A stretch of DNA of 46,324 bases, from the NCBI GenBank assembly GCA_017940265.1, contig JAGAYY010000014.1, positions 1-46,324 of the forward strand. The letters are read 5' to 3'. The notes below the pieces were generated by a model. It searched no databases and was not told the DNA's origin. It saw nothing but the letters and a program-made list of their open reading frames with translations. This DNA is from Bacilli bacterium (lineage in GTDB: Bacteria; Bacillota_I; Bacilli_A; RFN20; CAG-826). Positions 28,457-35,925 of the stretch are shown here, one piece after another (the stretch's first letter is position 1; each line of letters starts with the position of its first letter). The position numbers were made by a program, and so were the translations under genes.

Positions 28457-28535
28457 GCCATCGCGATGAATATTTGCGAACCAGGTCAGGACAGGAATGT
28501 AGCAGCCTTAAGTATTATGTTCATGTGCGGTGGTT
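28457..28535 (+). ncRNA. ffs: Signal recognition particle RNA (4.5S type)
   Basis: The short bacterial SRP RNA, which binds Ffh for co-translational membrane targeting. The conserved domain IV core is clear: GCGAACCAGGTCAGGACAGG then AATGTAGCAGCC (28476-28507), matching the family's GGTCAGG...GGAA-xx-AGCAGCC pattern. The ends pair: CCATCGC (28458-28464) with GCGGTGG (28527-28533, one wobble), and ATGAATA with TGTTCAT further in. About 79 nt. The exact ends are inferred from the pairing. The synteny serS / SRP RNA / tadA matches low-GC Gram-positives. Confidence 0.93.
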
Positions 28536-28548
28536 TATTTAGTTAAGT

Positions 28549-29001
28549 ATGGATAAAGACATTGAATTCATGAAAGAGGCTTTAAAAGAAGCCGAACTAG
28601 CTAGATTAGAAGATGAGGTACCAATTGGTTGTGTAATTGTCAAAGATGATCAAATCATCGCTAGAGGTCATAACCAAAGAGACAAATCTCATAATCCTTT
28701 AGGCCACGCTGAAACATTAGCGATTAAAGCCGCTAGTGAAGTAATCAATGACTGGCAGTTAGTGGACTGCACATTATATGTGACAATAGAGCCATGCATT
28801 ATGTGTTCAGGTGCAATTATTCAATCTCGTATCAAAAGAGTAGTGTATGGTGCTCCTGATATCAAAGGTGGGGCATTTGGCTCATCAATTAATATCTTAG
28901 AAGCAAGTAATATCAATCATCGCCCAGAAGTAGTTAAAGGTGTTCTTGAAAAAGAATGCGCTTCTATCATCAAAAACTATTTTAAAAGCAAAAGAAAATA
29001 A
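28549..29001 (+). CDS. tadA: tRNA(adenosine34) deaminase
   Basis: Converts A34 to inosine in the anticodon of tRNA-Arg(ACG). It has 150 residues. The zinc site is complete: HAE (His53, Glu55) and PCIMC (Cys83, Cys86). VVYGAPDIKGGAFGS follows, as in the family. The ATG lies only ~15 bases after the SRP RNA and has no separate promoter. The nearest purine-rich sequence (GGTGG, 28529-28533) is part of the RNA's closing stem, so translation may depend on processing. Confidence 0.95.
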   Translation: MDKDIEFMKEALKEAELARLEDEVPIGCVIVKDDQIIARGHNQRDKSHNPLGHAETLAIKAASEVINDWQLVDCTLYVTIEPCIMCSGAIIQSRIKRVVYGAPDIKGGAFGSSINILEASNINHRPEVVKGVLEKECASIIKNYFKSKRK

Positions 29002-29015
29002 CGACTTATAAAATA

Positions 29016-29044
29016 AACTTGGAAAATAAGTCCAAGTTTTTTTA
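29016..29044 (+). terminator. Terminator after tadA
   Basis: AAACTTGGA (29016-29024) pairs perfectly with TCCAAGTTT (29032-29040) around seven bases, then more Ts. It isolates the accessory run that begins at 29057. Confidence 0.88.
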
Positions 29045-29056
29045 TTATGTATATGC

Positions 29057-30511
29057 ATGAGTAATAAAATAAATAATCCATTTGCGTTTATAAAGCTTTC
29101 ACAAGCCACAACTGTTTGCTTTGATAAAGAAAACGCTCTTTGTGATGGCGAATTAATTATCAAACAATTAGTAATTCTCGATGAAAAAAATAATGAATCA
29201 GAAATATCACAAATTATTTCTAATGTTTTAAATACAGTTGGTGAAAGAAATCCAATTGCTGACGCTTTAAAGAAACAATATGATTTCGAACAAAGTGCGG
29301 AAGTAAAGAAAGCTTATTCATTTGATTATGAAACCCGTTCAATGGGGGCGACTTTTAAAAGTGGAAAGACTTATATTATTGGCTTAATCGATAACATATC
29401 CATCAAAAACAAAGAATCCATTCTTAAAAGATGCGAAGAATATATTAAACAAGGACAAGATGTTTATGTCTTAGCGCAAAGCTTTGTTGAAAACTTAAAT
29501 GATTTGGATCCAGTAGCCTTAATCGTTACCAAAGAACATATTAGAGACACAATGAAGCAATCTATCCAATGGTTAAACGACCATAACGTTAATATCAAAG
29601 TTGTTTCAAGTGGTAGTGTACTTAAAGCCTCTAATATTGCTTATGACGCTGGGGTAAAGAATGTTAATAGACAAGTATCAGTGGAAAATATGTCTATTGA
29701 AGATATTGAAGGCAACGCTGATAAATATGTCATTTTTGGTGACGCTTATAGAGAAGATAAAGACACAATTATCGATGCCTTAGAAAATAAAGGTGAAAAA
29801 GTTATTTATATTAATGAAGACTTTGATAACTTCTCCAAGTCACTTAAAGAAAGTAAAAGAATTAATAACAACTTACATAGAGCAGGATTATTCTTAATCA
29901 CTAAAGCCATCCTAGCGGTATTCCTAACCGTTATGTTATTAATTGGTTATAACACTAAAGCGTTTGATAATCCTTTTGGCTTATATAGATACTTTGTATT
30001 GGACGCTCTTATTGATATCGTTGCCGTTATCTTATTAATGATTGATAAAGGTCGTAACGAAGTTAAGGGTACATTCTTATTTAATATCTTAACAATATCA
30101 TTACCAGGTGCATTCATGATGTTTATGGCCTCACTAGCGATATTCATCCTCTATGCAATGCAAAGAAATGACACTGTCAGTTTTGGTCTATATAGTGTTA
30201 ATACTGTGATAGCAATGAGCATGATTGCTTTCACGGTTTTAAGCATTCCTGTTTTGCATAAGATTTGCCATCCATTAAATAGATATAGAAGAGTCATGAC
30301 TATTACAATAGCGTTTATCGCTATTATTTCACTAGTGACTTCTGCTATTATTTCTTACACATCTCATAAAGCTGATCCTTTATTTGGTGTGCCATTTATG
30401 GAAATGAACGGACCAACATATTTAATAACCACAATTATTGTGATTGTCTTAATCGGTTTATATTCCGCTTTATATCAGATTTTTGGAAAGGGAGAATTAT
30501 ATGAAAATTAA
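29057..30511 (+). CDS. P-type-ATPase-derived membrane pseudoenzyme
   Basis: A 484-residue intact frame that aligns by eye with the C-terminal half of CtpE/MgtA-like P-type ATPases. TTVCFDKENALCDGEL matches the phosphorylation site VxCFDKTGTLT: Asp23 is kept but TGT is lost. ETRSMGATFKSGKTYIIG matches the nucleotide-binding domain. LDPVALIVTKEHIRDTMKQS and KVVSSGS (181-187) match the IKVISGD step, without its Asp. KVIYINEDFDN (248-258) stands where TGDGVND belongs. RINNNLHRAGLFLITKAI leads into six hydrophobic segments (about 277-299, 309-331, 338-367, 380-400, 411-430, 453-476), like M5-M10. The actuator domain and M1-M4 are absent. ATP-driven pumping is therefore unlikely; a sensing or scaffold role is inference. 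No Shine-Dalgarno precedes the ATG. It overlaps psuG by 11 bases. Confidence 0.82.
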   Translation: MSNKINNPFAFIKLSQATTVCFDKENALCDGELIIKQLVILDEKNNESEISQIISNVLNTVGERNPIADALKKQYDFEQSAEVKKAYSFDYETRSMGATFKSGKTYIIGLIDNISIKNKESILKRCEEYIKQGQDVYVLAQSFVENLNDLDPVALIVTKEHIRDTMKQSIQWLNDHNVNIKVVSSGSVLKASNIAYDAGVKNVNRQVSVENMSIEDIEGNADKYVIFGDAYREDKDTIIDALENKGEKVIYINEDFDNFSKSLKESKRINNNLHRAGLFLITKAILAVFLTVMLLIGYNTKAFDNPFGLYRYFVLDALIDIVAVILLMIDKGRNEVKGTFLFNILTISLPGAFMMFMASLAIFILYAMQRNDTVSFGLYSVNTVIAMSMIAFTVLSIPVLHKICHPLNRYRRVMTITIAFIAIISLVTSAIISYTSHKADPLFGVPFMEMNGPTYLITTIIVIVLIGLYSALYQIFGKGELYEN

Positions 30512-31400
30512 TCCAGAAGTATTAGAAGCCTTAAAAAATAATAAGCCAGTCGTTGCTCTTGAAAGCACAATTATCAGCCACGGTATGCCTTATCCTAAGA
30601 ATGTGGATACTGCTTTAAGAGTGGAAGAAGTCATTAGAGCACATGGTGTAGTACCTGCTACTATTGGCATTATTGATGGTGAACCTATCGTTGGTATGAC
30701 ACCTGAAGAAATTGAACAATTTGGTAAGAACAATAATATTGGTAAAGCAAGTAGAAGAGACTTACCAGTGGTATACGCTAAAAAGTTATGGGCGGCCACA
30801 ACAGTATCTTCATCAATGATTCTTGCTAACCAAGCTGGTATTGAAGTATTCGTTACTGGTGGTATTGGTGGTGTTCATAGAGGCGCTGAAGATTCTATGG
30901 ATATCTCCGCTGACTTACAAGAACTTAGTAAAACTAATGTTACTGTTGTTTGTGCGGGTGCTAAAGCAATCTTAGATTTACCACGCACTTTAGAATATTT
31001 AGAAACAATGGGTGTCCCAGTATTAGGCTATCAAACAAAAGAATTACCAGCCTTCTATAGTAGACACTCTGGTTTAAACGTTGATTATGAAATAAAAGAT
31101 CCTAAAGAAGCTGCCTCTATCATTTATGAAAAGAGGAAAAATAATCTTCAAGGTGGTATATTAATCACAAATCCAATTCCTCAAGAATTCGCGATGGATG
31201 ATAATATAATAAATAACGCTATTGAAAAAGCGTTAAAAATGGCTGATGAACAAGGTGTCAAAGGCAAAGAAATTACACCATTCTTATTAAAAACAGTCGT
31301 GGAATTAACCGGTGGAGAATCATTAGAAAGCAATATCCACTTAATCCTTAATAACGCCGCTGTTGGTGCAGAGATAGCTAAAGAGGTTGCTAAGAAGTAG
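30501..31400 (+). CDS. psuG: Pseudouridine-5'-phosphate glycosidase
   Basis: Reversibly splits pseudouridine 5'-phosphate into uracil and ribose 5-phosphate. It has 299 residues. Typical family segments are VALESTIISHGMPYP at the start, TVSSSMILANQAGI, FVTGGIGGVHRGAE, VCAGAKAILDLPRTLE and GYQTKELPAFYSRHSG. I use ATG 30501 with GGGAG upstream, not the in-frame ATG 30483, so the gene overlaps the previous one by 11 bases. No psuK kinase is next to it, so its substrate must come from a kinase elsewhere. The TetR-type gene begins at its stop codon. Confidence 0.94.
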   Translation: MKINPEVLEALKNNKPVVALESTIISHGMPYPKNVDTALRVEEVIRAHGVVPATIGIIDGEPIVGMTPEEIEQFGKNNNIGKASRRDLPVVYAKKLWAATTVSSSMILANQAGIEVFVTGGIGGVHRGAEDSMDISADLQELSKTNVTVVCAGAKAILDLPRTLEYLETMGVPVLGYQTKELPAFYSRHSGLNVDYEIKDPKEAASIIYEKRKNNLQGGILITNPIPQEFAMDDNIINNAIEKALKMADEQGVKGKEITPFLLKTVVELTGGESLESNIHLILNNAAVGAEIAKEVAKK

Positions 31401-31966
31401 TGAAAACCGAACATCGTTTTGCAGAAGCATTAAAAAACATGATGTCAGAAATGCCACTTGAAGAAATATCTGTGGCGGCTTTAACGCGCCGTTGCAGAGT
31501 CAATAGGCAGACTTTTTACTATCACTTCCATGATATTTATGACTTACTCGCATTAGTGTTCCTTAATGAAACTATTCCAGGAATCGAGACTGTTAACCAT
31601 TCTGAAGAAATGGCGATTGCGATATTTGATTATTATTTAAAGAACGAAAGATTCATTGATGAAACACTTAACTCCGCAGGTAAAGATCTGTTTGTCGAAT
31701 TTATTTATAATACCTGCTATAAATGCTTTACTAAGTTCATTAATAATATCGCTGAAAGTAAAAGAATAAGCGCTAACGAGAAAAAGAATATCGTTCGCTT
31801 CAGAGCGTTTGCTTATTCAAACAGTATTGTTTATTACTTATCAACGCATAAGAGTAAAACATTAAGTGGCTTACTAGCCTGTTTCTGTTTTGAAAACGAT
31901 GAAAATATGAGAAAAGAAATATTAGATTTACTAGATTATAGATGGAGGACTAATAGACATGATTGA
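31400..31966 (+). CDS. TetR-family transcriptional regulator
   Basis: A 188-residue regulator. The N-terminal helix-turn-helix is clear: FAEALKNMMSEMPLEEISVAALT followed by VNRQTFYYHFHDIYDLL, the standard TetR recognition pattern and close in style to DhaS-type members. The C-terminal ligand domain is helical and not recognisable. It starts at GTG 31400, sharing one base with the psuG stop (TAGTG), and overlaps the next gene by eight bases. It probably regulates its own operon. No clear operator was seen at 29044-29057, where a promoter for the run would have to lie. Confidence 0.88.
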   Translation: MKTEHRFAEALKNMMSEMPLEEISVAALTRRCRVNRQTFYYHFHDIYDLLALVFLNETIPGIETVNHSEEMAIAIFDYYLKNERFIDETLNSAGKDLFVEFIYNTCYKCFTKFINNIAESKRISANEKKNIVRFRAFAYSNSIVYYLSTHKSKTLSGLLACFCFENDENMRKEILDLLDYRWRTNRHD

Positions 31967-33131
31967 TTTTGATTTTGTCAGTCCCACGAAGATTTACTTT
32001 GGTAACAACAAAGAAGAATTAATTGGGCAAATCTGCTCACAAGGTGGATATAAAAGAGTTTATATCGTTATTGGTCAAGGTTCTGTTAAAAGAAACGGTC
32101 TTTTAAGTAGAGTTACCGAATCACTTGATAAAGAAGGTATTAAATATCAAATTTTAGAAGGTGTTAGACCTAATCCAACAATTGATTTGTGCCATAAGGG
32201 TATTGAAGAAGCCCGTATTTTTGCCCCTAACTTGATACTTGCTATTGGTGGTGGATCAGTTATTGATACCGCGAAAAATATTGCGGTTGGTTATTTCTAT
32301 TCTGGTAATTCTTTTGATTTCAATTTACATATCGCTAAACCAAAGAAAGCCTTACCAATTGGTGTGATTTTAACTATTGCTGCTTCTGGTAGTGAAACAT
32401 CTAATTCTTGCGTTATCCAAGATGATGAAAAACAAATCAAGATGGGCTTCAATGATGATATTGTTAGACCAGTATTTGCGATTGAAAATCCAAAACTCAC
32501 GTATAGTGTTTCTAGAGTACAAACAGCATATGGCATTGTGGATATCATGATGCATACTTTAGAAAGATATTTTCATGCATCCAGTGATAATGAACCAGCG
32601 GATGGATTTGCTGAGGCTTTATTAAGAAGTGTTATTAAAGCCGCGAAAGTCGTGGATAAAAATCCTACTGATTATGACGCAAGAGCTGTCTTAATGCTCA
32701 TGTCATCTTTATCACATAATGGCTTAACCAGTATTGGTAAGAAGATGTTATTATTTGTCCATCAAATAGAACACGCTGTTTCTGGCGTCTATCCAGAAGT
32801 TGCTCACGCTGCTGGTTTATCAGTCTTGTTCCCAGCTTGGGCTAAATACTATGTTAATTACGATGTTGATAAATTTAATAAACTAGCCATGAATGTCTTT
32901 GATTTACATAAAAAAGACAAAATGGAAAACGCTAAAGCGGGTATTAAAGAAATCGAAAAGTTATTCAAATCTTTAGATATGCCTTTAACATTTAAAGAAT
33001 TAGGTATTAAAAATGTTGATATTAAGCGTATAGTTAACATTGTGACGAATAATGGCGCTAGAGTAATTGAACACCCTAAAAAGAATATGGATTCTGAAGT
33101 GGTGCAAACAATTATTGAAAGCTGCCTATAG
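31959..33131 (+). CDS. Iron-containing alcohol dehydrogenase (butanol dehydrogenase type)
   Basis: An NAD(P)H-dependent group III alcohol dehydrogenase of ~390 residues, which reduces aldehydes at the end of fermentation. The nucleotide-binding GGGSVIDTAKNIA motif is present. The metal ligands are seen as Asp and His in GIVDIMMHTLE, His in HQIEHAVSG and His in AHAAGL. The N-terminal FDFVSPTKIYFG is typical of the YqhD/BdhA group. GGAGG lies 12 bases before the ATG, which overlaps the regulator gene. The exact aldehyde is not known. Confidence 0.92.
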   Translation: MIDFDFVSPTKIYFGNNKEELIGQICSQGGYKRVYIVIGQGSVKRNGLLSRVTESLDKEGIKYQILEGVRPNPTIDLCHKGIEEARIFAPNLILAIGGGSVIDTAKNIAVGYFYSGNSFDFNLHIAKPKKALPIGVILTIAASGSETSNSCVIQDDEKQIKMGFNDDIVRPVFAIENPKLTYSVSRVQTAYGIVDIMMHTLERYFHASSDNEPADGFAEALLRSVIKAAKVVDKNPTDYDARAVLMLMSSLSHNGLTSIGKKMLLFVHQIEHAVSGVYPEVAHAAGLSVLFPAWAKYYVNYDVDKFNKLAMNVFDLHKKDKMENAKAGIKEIEKLFKSLDMPLTFKELGIKNVDIKRIVNIVTNNGARVIEHPKKNMDSEVVQTIIESCL

Positions 33132-33143
33132 GAGGAAATCTTC

Positions 33144-34308
33144 ATGAAAAAAAGAAGATGTATTAGGACTAATTATTTATTTAGTAATCATTGCCTTAGC
33201 AATTGTCTTTGGCGTTACAGTTTTACAAGCACATAATGCTGAAAGCGCTCTTAATGGTGTTTGGAATGGCTTTGCTTATATTCTTTATGTCGCAGGAGCG
33301 GTTATCTTAGGCGCAATATTTAATGCTTGCTTATATGAATTAGGACACGTGTTAGGCGCTATAGTTGGTAAATATGAAATCTTAAGCGTCACTATTCTTG
33401 GTTTATGCTTCTATAAAGATGAAGGTAAAAGAAGAGTCCGTTTTGCCTCTTTTGATGGCTTAACTGGTGAAACCAAAATCGTTCCTAAGAAAGGGATGGA
33501 AGATAAAGCAAACCCATACCCATATCTCTTATTTAGTTCGATGTTCTTCATCATTGAAGCAATCGCAGTCATGGTGGTTTTCACCTTATTTAAAGATTCT
33601 AGCAATAAAGCTTTAACAGACGTTGCTTATTTTGTTCTTACTGTTGGTGCGATTGGTTTAGTTATCTTAGTTTATAACATCTTACCTTTCCGTATTGATT
33701 CCATTACTGATGGTTATCGTTTAACAATGGTTTCTAACCCAAAGAATAGAGCCGCTTTTAATGAACTCTTAAGAGTGGAATATGAAATCCAACAAGGCAA
33801 TCAAGATGTTGAAGTTAAAATCTTTGATGAAATCACTAACTTCACCGCTGATCTTAACTTAAACAAGGTTTATGCTTTATTGGATAAAAAAGAATATAGC
33901 GCCGCTGAAGAAATTTTAGATAAGATTATCGCTGCGAAAGATGGAGTGGACGCTAAAGTTTATATTCGCGCTAGAGCGCAAAAGATTTATATCAACTTAA
34001 TTACTAGAAATTTAGAAGAAGCTAAGGATTATTACGATAAAGAAGTACCAGTTTCCGAAAGAAGAGAAATTTCTAACGATGTCTCTATGGCTTCTATTCG
34101 TGCTTATTTATTAATGTCTGGTTTATTAGATAAATCCAGAAGTGAATGTATCATTGCGTTAAATAATGTCTATCGTGCATTCAAGCACACTCCTAAAAAT
34201 AGACAGCAAACTGAAATCACATTATTTAACGAAGCGCTTGATAGAGTTTGTACGGCCCATCCAGATTGGGAATTAGATGGCTACAAGCTTCAAGTTGCGG
34301 AGAAATAA
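33144..34308 (+). pseudogene. M50-like (site-2 protease type) membrane protein, frameshifted after the start codon
   Basis: AGGAGG (33131-33136) and ATG 33144 form a good start, but the frame runs out of phase after a run of seven As (33147-33153). With six As it reads M-K-K-E-D-V-L-G followed by a hydrophobic segment, and continues unbroken to the stop at 34308 (~387 residues). No other start lies in the correct frame before GTG 33349, which would cut off the first membrane segments. The corrected protein has an M50-like layout: hydrophobic helix, YELGHVLGA (the HExxH site with Tyr for the first His, codon 33334), two more hydrophobic segments and NILPF...TDGYRL, like NxxPxxxxDG. The second half (~190 residues) is helical, TPR-like. 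It may be a sequencing error, a pseudogene or a slippage-controlled gene. A terminator follows. Confidence 0.7.
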
Positions 34309-34328
34309 ACAAATATATTAGATGAACG

Positions 34329-34354
34329 AAAAAGCGCCTTGATTGGCGCTTTTA
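34329..34354 (+). terminator. Bidirectional terminator
   Basis: AAAAGCGCC (34330-34338) pairs perfectly with GGCGCTTTT (34345-34353) around six bases. It lies between the convergent M50-like gene and the endonuclease gene and could serve both. Confidence 0.85.
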
Positions 34355-34372
34355 ATGTAATTAAATAACTAA

Positions 34373-35848
34373 TTAATGATATAAATAGATTGGAACAGAT
34401 GGAGCACTCTTATAACCACAGAATGAGCCATTGTAATATTCTAAATAAACATTAGTGGAATTAGTGGCGTTTTTCATCACAAAGCCATTGTTAGATGTCG
34501 TGATAGTCCATGATAGGCTACCGCTATTAGTAGGAGTGGTGCCTAAGCCAATGCTATAGTGGCTGCCATCATAATAAGCAAATATGTATTTGCCATTCTC
34601 TTTATTTTGAATGTAGTAATTTCCATCTGTTTGCTTAATGAACTTATAGTATTTCAATGTAGCGCCGTCATTGGCAATCAATTTAGTTTTATCATCATTC
34701 ACTGAACAGCCGATCGGCTTAATGTACCAAGGAAGTGTGCTGGATTTAGCTTCGTTATCCATCGCAAAGTATGAGAATGATGTAGCGGAATCACTTGATG
34801 CGATAACATAGTTATTACCATCTAAGTTAGCAAGTGAGCTTTCTCTATCTAAGCCGTTGGTGAAATCACCTGGATCAGGTGGGATTTCTCCACCGATTAA
34901 ACCATTATTGTTCCAGATATAAGAAGCATATTCTGGATGATCAACAAATGGATTGCGACCATAACCATTACTGCTTAAGTAATTATTGATTTGAATTTCA
35001 ATTGGTGTTGGAGCGTAGGTAGTATTCCACGCTAATAAGGTGGAAAGAGTACCCATTGTTTTTAAATTAGTACTATCGTTTGGATTATTAGAAAGTGATA
35101 AGCCTTCTCTATAGTACATAGTGGCGGCATAAAGAATTACTCTAGCGGATTCACCACGTGCGGCTTCAAAACCACATGATGCTGGATCCCATTCTTTATT
35201 AGCTTTGCCTTTTGTGCCATAGAAATTATTACCACGGTCACTATTTTCGCTTGTTAATGTTGGCCTAATGATAAATGGATCAGCACCTGGACCACTTGTT
35301 CCAGTTCCTCTAGAATTTGGCCAAGTGTGCTCTCTATTACATTCGCTTTGTGTAGCGGTTTTGTGAGAATCGTGATAGAAAGGCACGAATGTTGATGAAT
35401 TGGCATTTGGATATGCTGCTGCTTTGGCGCCAAGGGATAAACAATTACTATATGATGTAGTTCTTGTTCTTTTACCCGCCATAATTGTTTGTAAGGCATT
35501 TCTAAATTCTGCACCTCTTAAGGAAATATTGATGTTCCATGTAGTATCTCCACTAGGTATATAGGATGAACTAGTGGTGGAAGATGAACTACTACTAGGA
35601 GCAGAACTACTGCTACTTACTACAGAAGAACTTGTAGTAGCGGATGTAGAAGTGTTACTACTTGTAGCAGATGTAGAATCTGCGGAACTTGTTGTGGAAG
35701 TAGAAGTATCACTACTTGGATTACTGCTTACTTCACTTGTTGTACTTGGAGTACTTGGGGCAATACTTGAAGATTGTGTATTACCAGTGCAGCCACTCAC
35801 AATAAAAGCGATGGCTGTCAAAATTGTTAATATCTTTTTGTTTTTCAT
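34373..35848 (-). CDS. Secreted endonuclease I lipoprotein
   Basis: A 491-residue lipoprotein. The signal ends at Cys20 (I-V-S-G-C). A Ser/Thr-only linker of ~70 residues (25-95) follows. The nuclease domain has the endonuclease I/NucM mark CNREHTWPNSRG with the catalytic His, then ADPFIIRPTLTSENSDRGNNFYG and the CGFEAARGESARVILY segment. The last ~150 residues look like a separate beta-rich domain (ANLDGNNYVIASS, YYIQNKENGKYIFAY, VYLEYYNGSFCGY), trefoil-like in rhythm. Such enzymes degrade extracellular DNA, for nutrition or biofilm. The nucleotides would supply the salvage genes at the other end of the window (inference). It stands alone. Confidence 0.9.
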   Translation of the reverse strand: MKNKKILTILTAIAFIVSGCTGNTQSSSIAPSTPSTTSEVSSNPSSDTSTSTTSSADSTSATSSNTSTSATTSSSVVSSSSSAPSSSSSSTTSSSYIPSGDTTWNINISLRGAEFRNALQTIMAGKRTRTTSYSNCLSLGAKAAAYPNANSSTFVPFYHDSHKTATQSECNREHTWPNSRGTGTSGPGADPFIIRPTLTSENSDRGNNFYGTKGKANKEWDPASCGFEAARGESARVILYAATMYYREGLSLSNNPNDSTNLKTMGTLSTLLAWNTTYAPTPIEIQINNYLSSNGYGRNPFVDHPEYASYIWNNNGLIGGEIPPDPGDFTNGLDRESSLANLDGNNYVIASSDSATSFSYFAMDNEAKSSTLPWYIKPIGCSVNDDKTKLIANDGATLKYYKFIKQTDGNYYIQNKENGKYIFAYYDGSHYSIGLGTTPTNSGSLSWTITTSNNGFVMKNATNSTNVYLEYYNGSFCGYKSAPSVPIYLYH

Positions 35849-35880
35849 AGCCCACTAATTATACACGTAGGAAACATATA

Positions 35881-35906
35881 AAAAAAGACCGTATTTATTA
35901 CGGTCT
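35881..35906 (-). terminator. Terminator of tldD-tldE
   Basis: AGACCGTA (35886-35893) and TACGGTCT (35899-35906) form a perfect 8-bp stem with a five-base loop. On the minus strand the stem is followed by a T-run (35886-35881 and beyond). It lies 20 bases after the tldE stop. Confidence 0.88.
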
Positions 35907-35925
35907 AATTTAACTTGATTAACGC

